Shown: positions 17,427-25,936, numbered from the stretch's first letter. The stretch: 64,000 nt of DNA from Bacteroidales bacterium (GCA_016286055.1 JAEERW010000001.1:62001-126000); one strand, 5' to 3'. Numbers and translations: made by a program. Notes: generated by a model not told the origin, from the letters alone.

Positions 17427-17465
17427 AATCCCCATAATGCTGAAAATTACAGCGTTATGGGGATT
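17427..17465 (-). terminator. Hairpin terminator for the M16/ABC operon
   Basis: AATCCCCATAA and TTATGGGGATT arms with inner GCTG/CAGC pairs form a stem of about 15 pairs with one mismatch. Read on the minus strand, downstream of the M16 protease gene, it is followed by an A/T-rich stretch. Probably ends the transcript that begins at the ABC ATPase. Confidence 0.5.
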
Positions 17466-17479
17466 GTGATTGGGGTGGG

Positions 17480-17507
17480 GTAGAGACGGTGTGCACACCG
17501 TCTCTAC
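17480..17507. repeat. 28-bp perfect palindrome, REP-like (GTAGAGACGG...CCGTCTCTAC)
   Basis: A perfect 28-bp palindrome with half-site GTAGAGACGGTGTG. Sequences with GTAGAGACG at one end and CGTCTCTAC at the other are a familiar dispersed palindrome in several bacterial groups, so this is probably one member of a repetitive extragenic family. Confidence 0.8.
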
Positions 17508-17531
17508 AATGATTGCGTGATATTTTGTATA

Positions 17532-20378
17532 TTATTCCACCTTCATTTTTTGTTCTACGCCTTCGGGTTGAATTTGAACTTTGAGGATGCCTTCGGATTC
17601 AAGTAATGATTTAATATAGTTTTGTATCTTGCTTACGGTCAAGTTGTTCACTATCTGCTCAAAATTTGTTCTCTCGTCGAAATTGTAGAAGGCTTTCTCG
17701 CTCATAATGTTGAGCCAATAACTGTTGCGTTTGAGGTTGGCCTGATGCTCTTTGATGTAGTATTCCTTTACCTTGTCGAGTTTGTCCTGCTCGAAACCTT
17801 GGTTGGCTATGCGGAGGAATATGTCGTCGATCATCTTTTGGGTGAGGTTGCCGTATTCGGGCTTGGCGGGACACGAAATCTCAAATATCGAACTTGCCAA
17901 TCCGCCGTCGGCCTTGTTGATGCTGCTGTGGGCGCTGATGTTGTATACGAGCGATGCATCTTCGCGGATTTCTTTCAAGAATACCATACTGAGCACCTGA
18001 GCGGCGGCGTCGGCTACGATGTCTTTTTCAAGAGAGTATTCGCCTATGGTGCGGAATGTGAACGAGTTGTATATACGGCTCTGCGGCGACTGCATTTCGC
18101 GTTGGAATGTGCATTCTTGTTTGCCTTTGTGATAATGTACCACGTCGCGCTTGTAGGTTTCGTCGCGTTTTACTTTTGGCAGTGTGGCTATGTACTTGCA
18201 GAGCATTGTTTTAAGAGTGTCGTATTCAAAGTTTCCTACAAAGAAGAAAGTGAAGTTGTTGACATCGGCAAATCGTTCGCGGTAGATTTCGCGTATGCGC
18301 TTGAAACTTACGTATTTGAGGTCTTCGAAGTGGATATCGGCGGCGCGTTTGTTACCGTCGTATTGAAGGTAGTTGATGGTGTCGTTGTAGGCGTAGAGGG
18401 GATTGGTGTTGCGGTTTTTGAGCGCGGTGTTGGCCATCTGAATATAAGCCTGATAGTCCTCCTCACTGTTGCCCGGATTGGTGAATGCGAGATAGATTTT
18501 CTGCATCATATATTCCAAATCCTTGGGTGTGCAGTTGCCGCTGAGCGATTCTTCACGGCTGCCGATGTATGAGTATACGTTGGCGTGTACACCTGTGAGA
18601 GCCTTGCTCAACTGCGACGATGTGAAATTGCCCAAGCCAACGTTGCCCATAGCCTCGGTGCAGAGTTTGAGGTTGTAGACATCGGCTTCGGGATAGTTTG
18701 AGTCGCCACCCCAACTGAGTGCGTTGAACACAATTTCGTCGGCCTTGTAGTCGGTTTTGAGGGCGTATACCTTGGTACCGTTGCTGAGTGTGTAAACTTT
18801 TGCTCCGGTAAACGGGTCGGTGGTTTCGGCTTTGATTTTGCCTGCCTTGGGAAGGTTTTCTACAAGGGGATCGTTTTTAACGTCGTCGATGAAAGCCTCG
18901 ATTGTTTCGCTGCGAACCTCGTCGACAGCACGGCGCATATCGGCTTCGGTGAGGTATTTTGCACCGTCTTTTTCGGGTGCGAGTGAAAGACACACAAGAT
19001 TTTTGTCGGTGGGGGAGATGTATGCTTTAACCACTTGGTTGATAGCGTCTAATGTTATAAGCGGAAGAACCTGTTTGAGAAGTTCCAAGTTTTTTTCGGG
19101 CGAGAGCATAGGTGAGTTGTTGAGGAAGTTGGCCTGTGCACGGTTGGCGAGCGCCGAAGTCTCTTGTTTGTCGCGGTTGGTGAAGGCCTTTTCGGCGTTG
19201 CTGAGGATGGCATCTTTGGCGCGGTTGAGTTCCGAACCAGTGAATCCGTGCTGCTGAATCCTCATTGCCTCTCGGTAAAACGATTTGAAACATTCGTATT
19301 CCTGACCCTCTTTGGCCACGCCTTCAACAGTGAAAGCGTCTTTGGTGCGGGTTACAAACGATGTGCAGGATGCGTATGCGTAAACAAAGGGTGCGTCGGC
19401 TTTCTGAACAAGGTCGTTGTAACGCTCAGACGCTATGTGAGAGATGATGTTGAGCAAGAGGTTGGTGACGTATCCGGGCAGTGTTGAGCGCATCTCCACA
19501 GGGATAATCTCGTTTTTGAAGTCGATTTCGATTTGTGAGTACTGCTGCTCTTTGTCGCGGTCGGTGATAAAGATGGCTTCCTCGTTGTCGACAATGGCGG
19601 GGTAAACCACGGGTGCGGCGTTTTCAGGATTGGTGTACGCACCAAAATACTCCTTGATTTTTTTCTCCATATAGTCGGGATCGACGTCGCCGGCAACTAT
19701 AATGCCTTGGTTGGTAGGATGATACCATTTTTTGTAGTATTCGCGGATTTCGTTGTATTTGAAGTTTTCCACTACCTCCATTTTGCCTATGGGCAGACGG
19801 TATGCGTATTTTGAATCAGACAGATAGCGGGGCAAGAAACGCTCCATCATTCTTTGGCTTGCCGACGAACGCATAATTTTCTCGCTTTTGATAACGCCGC
19901 GCTCCTTGTCGATTTCTTCGTCTTCCAAGAGGATTCCGCCCGACCAATCGGCAAGCACCAAAAGGCACGAATCTAAAAGCGATTGACGTTTGTCGGTGGG
20001 CACGCCGTTGATGTAGTAGACGGTTTGGTCGAACGAAGTGTAGGCGTTGATTTCGTTGCCAAATTTGATGCCGTTGCTCTCCAAATAGCGTAGCATACGG
20101 TCTTCGGGGAAGTGTTTGAGTCCGTTGAACGCCATGTGTTCAAGAAAATGGGCGAGACCCTGCTGCGAGTCCTCCTCCTGCACCGAACCTACTTTCTGCA
20201 CAATGTAGAAACCCGCCTGATGTTCGGGATAGTTGTTTTTGCAGATGTAGTAGGTGAGTCCGTTGTCTAACACTCCTTTGCGGATGGCGGGGTCAGACTC
20301 GGAGATGTCCTGAGCGTTGACAGCGTTTACCATAAAACACGCAGCCAACAAGATTGTAAATCGTCTGAATAGTTTCAT
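17532..20378 (-). CDS. Zinc protease, M16 (pitrilysin-like) family
   Basis: 948 residues with a signal peptide (MKLFRRFTILLAACFMVNAVNAQ), so periplasmic or exported. The inverted zinc motif HFLEH is at H77-E80-H81 (GLAHFLEHMAFNG), with the distal glutamate expected in the ERGVIKSEKI region. Two M16 halves are present: the N-terminal half is catalytic, while the C-terminal half lacks HxxEH, as usual for the fused form. It follows the GntR gene by 49 bp and is likely the last gene of that transcript. Confidence 0.94.
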   Translation of the reverse strand: MKLFRRFTILLAACFMVNAVNAQDISESDPAIRKGVLDNGLTYYICKNNYPEHQAGFYIVQKVGSVQEEDSQQGLAHFLEHMAFNGLKHFPEDRMLRYLESNGIKFGNEINAYTSFDQTVYYINGVPTDKRQSLLDSCLLVLADWSGGILLEDEEIDKERGVIKSEKIMRSSASQRMMERFLPRYLSDSKYAYRLPIGKMEVVENFKYNEIREYYKKWYHPTNQGIIVAGDVDPDYMEKKIKEYFGAYTNPENAAPVVYPAIVDNEEAIFITDRDKEQQYSQIEIDFKNEIIPVEMRSTLPGYVTNLLLNIISHIASERYNDLVQKADAPFVYAYASCTSFVTRTKDAFTVEGVAKEGQEYECFKSFYREAMRIQQHGFTGSELNRAKDAILSNAEKAFTNRDKQETSALANRAQANFLNNSPMLSPEKNLELLKQVLPLITLDAINQVVKAYISPTDKNLVCLSLAPEKDGAKYLTEADMRRAVDEVRSETIEAFIDDVKNDPLVENLPKAGKIKAETTDPFTGAKVYTLSNGTKVYALKTDYKADEIVFNALSWGGDSNYPEADVYNLKLCTEAMGNVGLGNFTSSQLSKALTGVHANVYSYIGSREESLSGNCTPKDLEYMMQKIYLAFTNPGNSEEDYQAYIQMANTALKNRNTNPLYAYNDTINYLQYDGNKRAADIHFEDLKYVSFKRIREIYRERFADVNNFTFFFVGNFEYDTLKTMLCKYIATLPKVKRDETYKRDVVHYHKGKQECTFQREMQSPQSRIYNSFTFRTIGEYSLEKDIVADAAAQVLSMVFLKEIREDASLVYNISAHSSINKADGGLASSIFEISCPAKPEYGNLTQKMIDDIFLRIANQGFEQDKLDKVKEYYIKEHQANLKRNSYWLNIMSEKAFYNFDERTNFEQIVNNLTVSKIQNYIKSLLESEGILKVQIQPEGVEQKMKVE

Positions 20379-20427
20379 AATATTATTTAAATTAAATAGT
20401 AAATAAATTTTGTGTCAAATATATAAA

Positions 20428-20781
20428 TTATTCATTATATTTCTTAACCACTTCGTCAATTCCTATCCCTAACAGCCGCATTTGTCGGAAGACTTCGGGG
20501 AGGGTTTGTTTCATAAACTCCTCGCGGCGGATTTTGAGGATTTGGTGTTTTGCACCTGCAACCACAAAAAAACCGAGACCGCGCTTGTTGTAAATCACCT
20601 CCTCGCGTGAGAGATGGTCGTAGGCCTTGACGACGGTGTTGGTATTGACTTCCAACAACACCGCATACTCACGCACAGAGGGTATGCGGTCGTCGTCCTT
20701 GTACTTGCCCGAAATAATCTCGTCGCAAATTCGGTCGGCGATTTGAAGGTAAATGGCCTTATCTGAGTTGTTGAAATTCAT
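20428..20781 (-). CDS. GntR family transcriptional regulator (YtrA type)
   Basis: 117 residues: a winged helix-turn-helix (IYLQIADRICDEIISGKYKDDDRIPSVREYA and EVNTNTVVKAYDHL) followed by only about 45 residues, the short form found in YtrA regulators that control ABC transporter operons. It overlaps the permease gene by 4 bp and is the third gene after the ABC ATPase and permease, so it probably regulates its own operon. Confidence 0.92.
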   Translation of the reverse strand: MNFNNSDKAIYLQIADRICDEIISGKYKDDDRIPSVREYAVLLEVNTNTVVKAYDHLSREEVIYNKRGLGFFVVAGAKHQILKIRREEFMKQTLPEVFRQMRLLGIGIDEVVKKYNE

Positions 20782-21533
20782 AGTTTTACAAAATTTTGGT
20801 AAAACTTAGATGATAATTGTATTCTGTTGAAACCATATCCACCGAATATGAGAATGCAATATAGCATAACACTTGCAAAAACTATTGTGATTGCCGGATA
20901 ATCAGTGAGAATGTTGGAATAATGCCAATTTGTGTCAACATTTATACTGTTTTGAAATTTCTTTATGGCTATGGCAACTGCAGTTCCTAAAAAGAAGCCT
21001 CCGAAACATACACCGTAAAGGAATGGGAATTTTCTTACTGTTAAACCGCTGATAAAATTGAATCCCCAAAACAGTACCACTAATGCGAAATATAATGATG
21101 TACTAATTGTTGTGGTATCAAACACTGCAATCGCCATTTTAAAATCTTCTCCTTGAAAGCATTGTATAATACTTTTGCCAAAATCTGCTATGCAAAGCCC
21201 GAGTAAAAGACCTATGGTTCTGATGATTACACACGTTAAAACTACATAATATTTTTCCATTCGTGAAGCCGGTATTGATATAAACTGTTGACGGATTGTA
21301 GGATTATTAATGTCGCTCAATACCATTGATGCAATTACTCCCGCACCGATTAGGAAAATCGCCTCGTAGATACTATTGTCGGCGAGTGGTTGTCTGGGAC
21401 TTATTATAGTTACGAAAATGAATGTACCAAGTGTGATGGCTGATAATATCTTGATCCATTTTCCCATACTAATGCTTGCAAACCATCTGAAAAAACTTGC
21501 AAACCGTCTGAAAGTGAATTTGTTAGTGTTCAT
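20778..21533 (-). CDS. ABC transporter membrane protein
   Basis: 251 residues with about six hydrophobic segments and few polar loops. No sequence family was firmly recognised. Its 4-bp overlaps with the ABC ATPase gene upstream and the GntR gene downstream identify it as the membrane partner of that ATPase. Substrate is unknown; YtrA-linked transporters often respond to cell-wall or membrane stress. Confidence 0.8.
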   Translation of the reverse strand: MNTNKFTFRRFASFFRWFASISMGKWIKILSAITLGTFIFVTIISPRQPLADNSIYEAIFLIGAGVIASMVLSDINNPTIRQQFISIPASRMEKYYVVLTCVIIRTIGLLLGLCIADFGKSIIQCFQGEDFKMAIAVFDTTTISTSLYFALVVLFWGFNFISGLTVRKFPFLYGVCFGGFFLGTAVAIAIKKFQNSINVDTNWHYSNILTDYPAITIVFASVMLYCILIFGGYGFNRIQLSSKFYQNFVKL

Positions 21534-22363
21534 AGTTTTCCATTATTAACAGCGTTGTACAAAAGCAAGAGATTGACGGGCGTTTCCGAGCCACGCGGAG
21601 TGCGGTGGGCGATTACGGATGTGCCTTGCAGAGAGTTTTCGGAGTAAATGACATTACCCATTTCATCGGGGTCGCGGATTTCAAACACGTATTCGTCAGA
21701 GAGTTCGGCGATTGACTTGTTCAGGAGCAATCCCTTTTCGCCGAGTATCAAGACGTGGTCGATGATGTTTTCAACGTCGTGCACCTGATGCGTGGAAATT
21801 ATCAACGTGCGGTTGTCGGTCATATTCTGCGCAATTACCTTGCGGAAAAGGCTTTTGGATTCGATGTCGAGACCGTTGGTAGGCTCGTCCATGAAGAGAT
21901 ATTTGGCGTTTGTGGCGAGTGCAAAACTCATATAAACCTTCTTTTTGGTTCCCATAGAGATTGCGCCGAGGTCGGAGATGTCGCCGATTTCAAAATCGTT
22001 GAGACACTTTTCCAAAATCTCATCACTGAAATCGGGGTAGAACGGACGGTTGAGTTTTACATACTTTTTGAGCGACATGTTGGGCAGTTCAAACTCCTCG
22101 GTAACAATAAAAATCTTGCCAAGGGTAGATGGTTCGCGCTTTTCAATGTCTTCGCCGTCAATATAGATAGAGCCTTTTTTTCAAAAATTCAATCCCGCCA
22201 AGAGGTAGAGCAAAGTAGATTTTCCCACACCATTTTTGCCGAGGAGACCGTAGATTTTGCCCTCTTCGAGAGTGAGGAAGAATTGGTTGAACACCCTCGG
22301 ACTTTGTTTTTTTCTCCAAATCGAAATAGGATAACTATACGATATGTTTTTAACCTCGATCAT
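21530..22363 (-). pseudogene. ABC transporter ATP-binding protein interrupted by an in-frame TGA
   Basis: Reading from the ATG at 22363, residues 1-60 contain Walker A GKNGVGKST (42-50), then TGA at codon 61 (22181-22183). The same frame continues without another stop (KKGSIYIDGEDIEKREPST) through the signature-like ISMGTKKKVY, Walker B YLFMDEPTNGLD and an H-loop in STHQVHD, ending at 21530. The two halves are in the same frame 285 bp apart, so this is a nonsense change and not a frameshift. T5 and A7 runs flank the stop. It could be a real pseudogene, a strain variant or a sequencing error. Downstream genes overlap it and remain intact. Confidence 0.85.
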
Positions 22364-22426
22364 AGTGGTTAGTTTTTAGTAATCAGGCATTTGCAAGGGG
22401 ATGCAAACACCTGATTAGAGATTAGT

Positions 22427-22867
22427 TTAACGTTGAACGTGTTTTGCCATAATAGTTTGCATAAAAACCGCATTAGTGGGGTCTGACTGCAATTGAAAGC
22501 TAATAGCATTGAGTTGCGGTTGAAGACTTACGTTTTTCTGACCCACGGGCGAAGCTAAAAAAGCATTAAAAACCTTCATTTCTTCAAGAGTGTAGTTTTC
22601 GCAGTAAAATGCAATAACTTTTTCGGTAAGTTGATCATAAATAACGTCTACCATCTCGGTTGCGAGAGCGTTAACGTCGTCGAAAGCCACTTGACCCGAA
22701 TTTGCGATAGTTTGATATTGTGCCTTAGTACCCTCTATCAAATTTTCGCGCATTTTTTGCAATTCGAGACTTTTTTTTACTTCGTCTACCAAAGCTGCGT
22801 CCTGAGCCTTAGTGATACCTGTTGTTGCTACGATGAGCAATGCGATGATTGAAATAATCTTTTTCAT
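22427..22867 (-). CDS. DUF2059 domain protein, exported
   Basis: 146 residues with a signal peptide (MKKIISIIALLIVATTGITKA). The mature part matches the DUF2059 pattern, with helices and YTLEEMKVFNAFLASPVGQK near residues 91-110. Function of the family is unknown. It has its own promoter and stands apart from the ABC operon by about 60 bp. Confidence 0.88.
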   Translation of the reverse strand: MKKIISIIALLIVATTGITKAQDAALVDEVKKSLELQKMRENLIEGTKAQYQTIANSGQVAFDDVNALATEMVDVIYDQLTEKVIAFYCENYTLEEMKVFNAFLASPVGQKNVSLQPQLNAISFQLQSDPTNAVFMQTIMAKHVQR

Positions 22868-22944
22868 AAATACTGAATTTTAAGAAGTTAAAAACTAAAT
22901 TTATTTGTTGTGCTGTTATAGTGTAGTACCTTAATAGTACAGTG

Positions 22945-22976
22945 CAAAAGTATGGGATGAAAATTTAAATTCCAAA
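22945..22976 (-). promoter_or_regulatory. Promoter for the DUF2059 gene
   Basis: On the minus strand TTTG (22973-22976) and TACTTTTG (22945-22952) are separated by 20 bp, a near-ideal Bacteroidetes promoter, about 78 bp before the start codon. Confidence 0.65.
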
Positions 22977-23166
22977 TTATTTTGGAGAAATTTTTAGGTG
23001 TTTAACATTTTTTAACAAATAGGGAATTTTGACAATTGTGAGTGATTATAATAATAGAGGTGCGTAAGAATAAACAGTTGCTTTGTTGCTAAATGCCTGA
23101 ATATATTTATTATAAGGCCCGGTTTGAATTATTTGCAAAAAAAAGCGAAAAAAAATCTCAAAATAA

Positions 23167-23198
23167 TTTGGACAGTTGAAAAATTCGCTCTACTTTTG
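23167..23198 (+). promoter_or_regulatory. Promoter for tRNA-Glu
   Basis: TTTG at 23167-23170 and TACTTTTG at 23191-23198 are 20 bp apart; the tRNA starts 37 bp later. The rest of the 22868-23234 gap is A/T-rich with no coding frame. Confidence 0.7.
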
Positions 23199-23234
23199 CA
23201 CCGTCGAAACCGAAAAGTTACGACCACGTTTGAT

Positions 23235-23306
23235 GGTCCTTTCGTCTAGCGGTTAGGACGCAAGATTTTCATTCTTGTAACACCGGTTCGATTCCGGTAG
23301 GGACTA
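23235..23306 (+). tRNA. tRNA-Glu (anticodon TTC)
   Basis: A 72-nt cloverleaf. The acceptor stem GGTCCTT pairs with AGGGACT using two G-U pairs. The anticodon stem-loop CAAGA-TTTTCAT-TCTTG carries TTC, and the T-arm is ACCGG-TTCGATT-CCGGT. The discriminator is A and CCA is not encoded. The anticodon reads GAA/GAG glutamate codons. Confidence 0.96.
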
Positions 23307-23308
23307 CA

Positions 23309-23340
23309 AGGCTCGCAGATTTGCGAGCCTTTTCTTTTTT
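23309..23340 (+). terminator. Terminator after tRNA-Glu
   Basis: Arms AGGCTCGCA and TGCGAGCCT with a short loop are followed by a T-rich run (TTTCTTTTTT). It lies 3 nt after the tRNA and before the methyltransferase gene. Confidence 0.8.
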
Positions 23341-23380
23341 ATCACGAATTAAAGCGAATTGGCCAAAATATTACATAGTT

Positions 23381-24010
23381 ATGAATCTCGAAGACTACAT
23401 AGAACTCCATACCACGCCCGAAGATGAGGTGCTGATGAACCTTAGGCGCAAAACTAACCTTACCACCACTATGCCGCGGCAACTGTCGGGACCGGTGCAG
23501 GGCAAACTGCTTGAATTTCTTAGTATTATGATTGCTCCTAAGTATATTTTAGAGATTGGAACTTTTACGGGATATTCGGCGTACTGCCTTGCAAAGGGTT
23601 TGCAGGCGGGTGGAAAATTGCATACTTTTGAGGTACGCGACGAATACGAGGATAATATTCTTGATTTTTTTGAGCGGGCGGGTGTTTCCGACCGTATTGA
23701 ACTGCATATAGGCGATGCTGAAAAACTTGTGGGTGATCTTCCTTATTCTTTCGACCTTGCTTTTATTGATGGCGACAAGCGTCAGTATCCTGCTTATTAT
23801 CAAACCGTTTTACCTAAGATTAAAACCGGCGGCTACATTATCGTAGACAATACTCTGTGGTACGATAAGGTAACCATCGATTCTAATTCCAAAGATCCTT
23901 ATACCCAAGGCGTTATCAGCCTTAATGATATGGTGCAAAACGATTCGCGGGTTGAAAATGTTTTGATTCCTATTCGCGACGGACTTACTTTGATACGCAA
24001 GGTTAAGTAA
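23381..24010 (+). CDS. Class I SAM-dependent O-methyltransferase
   Basis: 209 residues from the ATG at 23381 (MNLEDYIELH); earlier codons overlap the tRNA terminator. The SAM-binding motif ILEIGTFTGYSA is at about 57-67, followed by ELHIGDA and FDLAFIDGDKRQY, the metal- and substrate-binding region of the caffeoyl-CoA/catechol O-methyltransferase family. Its acceptor substrate is not known. Length and motifs are complete. Confidence 0.92.
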   Translation: MNLEDYIELHTTPEDEVLMNLRRKTNLTTTMPRQLSGPVQGKLLEFLSIMIAPKYILEIGTFTGYSAYCLAKGLQAGGKLHTFEVRDEYEDNILDFFERAGVSDRIELHIGDAEKLVGDLPYSFDLAFIDGDKRQYPAYYQTVLPKIKTGGYIIVDNTLWYDKVTIDSNSKDPYTQGVISLNDMVQNDSRVENVLIPIRDGLTLIRKVK

Positions 24011-24032
24011 CATATTGTAAGTGCGTTACGGG

Positions 24033-24383
24033 TTAAAACATCCAAGATTCGAGTTCGAGAGCGGGTTCTTCGTTGGTGTTGGAGGTGAACATCCAATCTT
24101 CGATAGCGATTTGTTGCTCGGCGGTGGAGTCTTCGGCTTCGAGCATCCAAGGCTCTACTTCTAACGAATCTTCGGCGATGTTTTCGGTGGCAAACATCCA
24201 AGATTCTAATTGGAGGCTTTGCTCTGTGGCGATTTCCTCGGCTGCGAACATCCAAGATTCGAGTTGGAGAGATTGTTCTGTTATTCCCTCGAAAGTATCG
24301 GTGGGGTAGGGGTTAACGGCGTTTGCCGAAGCGTTTGCAAATACTGTTGTTGCGAGTGCGATTGCGAATGTTAAAGTTTTCAT
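24033..24383 (-). CDS. Secreted acidic protein with five WM-motif repeats
   Basis: 116 residues. A signal peptide (MKTLTFAIALATTVFANASANA) is followed by five copies of a 17-18 residue unit whose conserved core is L-x-L-E-(S/P/D)-W-M-(F/L), for example LQLESWMF, LEVEPWML, IAIEDWMF. The protein ends exactly on the fifth core (LELESWMF). At DNA level the cores are 51 or 54 bp apart. The mature chain is very acidic and has no cysteine. Its promoter has the same sigma-54-like and tandem-palindrome layout as both exporter units further along, so it may be exported or sensed by that system. It is not a family I can name. Confidence 0.8.
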   Translation of the reverse strand: MKTLTFAIALATTVFANASANAVNPYPTDTFEGITEQSLQLESWMFAAEEIATEQSLQLESWMFATENIAEDSLEVEPWMLEAEDSTAEQQIAIEDWMFTSNTNEEPALELESWMF

Positions 24384-24432
24384 AGCATTTAAATTTTATA
24401 AGTTATTAATAATGTTGTTTGTACTTAGAATA

Positions 24433-24541
24433 TGGCACGCCCCGTGCCAAACTTTGTATTGTGTTGTATATTAATTAGTTATAAATTTTTAGCCTTTGTA
24501 AAGGTGTAAAGTTTTTTTACAAGAGTGTAAAAATTTTTGTC
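24433..24541 (-). promoter_or_regulatory. Sigma-54-like promoter with tandem upstream sites (copy A)
   Basis: Minus-strand -24 TGGCAC (24444-24449) and -12 GTGCC (24434-24438) match the sigma-54 layout, about 50 bp before the start codon of the WM-repeat gene. The 15-bp palindrome GTAAAGTTTTTTTAC begins 57 bp upstream (24506-24520), and a weaker second copy starts 21 bp further (24527-24541). The -24/-12 segment is itself a palindrome. Confidence 0.75.
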
Positions 24542-24591
24542 AAAAATGTGTAAAGGGGGAAGAATTTTTATCCAAATGCCGAAAAAATTTT

Positions 24592-24858
24592 TCACCCCCC
24601 GCTACACCCCGAGCACGTGCCGCAGGGTGGTTGGTAGGGACGGAAGTCATCGTCGTTTTTTGGGTCGTCTTTTTTCTTTTTGTCTTTGATTTTTTTGATG
24701 AATTTGGTGCAAGAATCGGTGTGGGTGTGCGGCACGGGAGAGTCTTCTTCTACTGTGTGAAAATCTTCTTCGGAGTCATCTTCCTTTTTTTTGCGGGGGA
24801 TGAGAACCCATATCATGAACACTATTATGACCGAACAAATGATTATAAAGTATTTCAT
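24592..24858 (-). CDS. Small membrane-anchored protein with Cys-rich C-terminus
   Basis: 88 residues from the ATG at 24858. One N-terminal membrane segment (YFIIICSVIIVFMIWVLI) is followed by a highly charged Lys/Asp linker and ends PPCGTCSGCSGG. A terminal C-x2-C-x2-C is unusual in a charged tail and could bind metal or be modified. A second single-span protein with a Cys-containing end (NCGTSCSH) lies at 27113-27457, next to a radical SAM/SPASM enzyme. A role as modified peptide substrate is speculation; a simple membrane accessory protein is equally possible. Confidence 0.65.
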   Translation of the reverse strand: MKYFIIICSVIIVFMIWVLIPRKKKEDDSEEDFHTVEEDSPVPHTHTDSCTKFIKKIKDKKKKDDPKNDDDFRPYQPPCGTCSGCSGG

Positions 24859-24932
24859 AGAGTGCAGTTTTGAGTTTTTGCATTTACAAATATAGGGCAA
24901 AGTGGCGATTTTTTTTCACTTTTTGGGCGGTT

Positions 24933-24966
24933 TTTGCACTCTATATCAAAAAAACTCTTATCTTTG
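24933..24966 (+). promoter_or_regulatory. Putative promoter for the DUF6935-like gene
   Basis: TTTG at 24933-24936 and TATCTTTG at 24959-24966, spacing 22 bp, 41 bp before the start codon at 25008. The -7 box is a good match; spacing is slightly long. Confidence 0.5.
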
Positions 24967-25007
24967 AGAAGATTTTTTTATGTTTAATAATAACATCAAC
25001 CAATATT

Positions 25008-25508
25008 ATGAACAAACAAGAAACTTTTACATTCGACAAAGTGCCACAGAGCGTGGCAGAATTGCAATCGTTGAGCGAATATTCGCTCGATACTCCTTTT
25101 AAAACAGCGGCTTTGGCAATGCTCGTGCTTCTCCGTTGGGAATCCGACCCCGAGGGCGCATACCAATTGATCGACGCATTGCGCGGTCCCGACCCGCTGA
25201 GCAACTATGGCAAATCGTTTATCAAAGAGCGTCTTACTGGCAAAACTTACAAAGTTAAATCGTTTTTTGCCGGCGCAACGGTTGAGAATGGCTATACTCC
25301 CACAATGCCTCTCACCATCACCATCAGCGACAATCCTTACTCGTATCCCGACCCAAATTGGGCAACGCTTTACCTCAAAAGCGCAGGTGCCGACACAGTA
25401 CGCCCGATAAAATTTAGGAAGAAACCCTCGACAGGTCAGTGGTTTTTGAATGATTATCAAAACCTTTCGGACATCAGAGTTCCTGCTGCCGACGACCCGT
25501 GGGCATAG
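25008..25508 (+). CDS. Hypothetical protein, DUF6935-like
   Basis: 166 residues starting at MNKQETFTFD; the longer frame begins inside the promoter. The order of motifs (VPQSVAELQSLSEYSLDTPFKTAA at the start, LIDALRGPDPLSNYGKSFIKERL, then VENGYTPTMPLTITI) recalls DUF6935 proteins found in gut Firmicutes and Bacteroidetes. Soluble, no signal peptide, function unknown. A terminator follows closely. Confidence 0.75.
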   Translation: MNKQETFTFDKVPQSVAELQSLSEYSLDTPFKTAALAMLVLLRWESDPEGAYQLIDALRGPDPLSNYGKSFIKERLTGKTYKVKSFFAGATVENGYTPTMPLTITISDNPYSYPDPNWATLYLKSAGADTVRPIKFRKKPSTGQWFLNDYQNLSDIRVPAADDPWA

Positions 25509-25535
25509 TATAAATGTTGATTTTTCGCAATATAG

Positions 25536-25572
25536 AAAGGAGATAGGATGCACGTTTCTTATCTCCTTTTTT
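25536..25572 (+). terminator. Terminator after the DUF6935-like gene
   Basis: Arms AAAGGAGATA and TATCTCCTTT pair perfectly and are followed by further T residues. Confidence 0.75.
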
Positions 25573-25581
25573 GTGTCTGAT

Positions 25582-25612
25582 TTTGATTTTTATAATTAAT
25601 TGTGTATTTTTG
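25582..25612 (+). promoter_or_regulatory. Promoter for the RelB/RelE-type pair
   Basis: TTTG at 25582-25585 and TATTTTTG at 25605-25612 with 19-bp spacing, 41 bp before the antitoxin start. Confidence 0.6.
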
Positions 25613-25653
25613 TCAGATAGTTTTCGATATGTGTAACTATAAAATTGGCACTT

Positions 25654-25935
25654 ATGTTAAATCCTGTTACTTTGGCTAAGCCCAAAAATCGCAAAAAATA
25701 TTCCGGAAGGGATGTTGCTCCCGACAATATGGAGGTTATTACTCTGAGTTATAATGGAAAAGATAAGATGGCTCGGGCTATTGTTAATTTGATAGAAGAA
25801 TCGGGAGTATTTGATATTCTTCGCGATGACGCCGTGCCTAACGAAACCACTATTGCCGCAATAGAGGAATTAGATAATGGCGGTGGGTTTTCGGCAGCCG
25901 ACGTTGATGATTTACTTAAACAGTTAAAGTCTTGA
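25654..25935 (+). CDS. Antitoxin-like protein (RelB/DinJ type)
   Basis: 93 residues from the ATG at 25654 (MLNPVTLAKPK); a TTG three codons earlier is possible. The N-terminus is basic, then DKMARAIVNLIEESGVFDI and a flexible acidic C-terminus ending FSAADVDDLLKQLKS, as in antitoxins that neutralise RelE/YafQ nucleases. The truncated toxin frame begins 1 bp after the stop. The antitoxin looks intact. Confidence 0.7.
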   Translation: MLNPVTLAKPKNRKKYSGRDVAPDNMEVITLSYNGKDKMARAIVNLIEESGVFDILRDDAVPNETTIAAIEELDNGGGFSAADVDDLLKQLKS

Positions 25936-25936
25936 T

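Noticed and set aside
17622-18572. 316-residue plus-strand frame opposite the M16 protease
   Set aside because: It is the antisense shadow of a well-supported protease gene; composition is repetitive in Val/Phe/Glu and no motif is present.
22181-22183. TGA in the ABC ATPase as a selenocysteine or recoded codon
   Set aside because: No reason for selenocysteine at this position, no evident structured element after it, and other genes in the window use TGA as a stop.
24434-24449. TGGCAC...GTGCCA palindrome as a terminator
   Set aside because: No T-tract follows, it lies upstream of a gene, and its spacing matches a sigma-54 -24/-12 element repeated at two other promoters.
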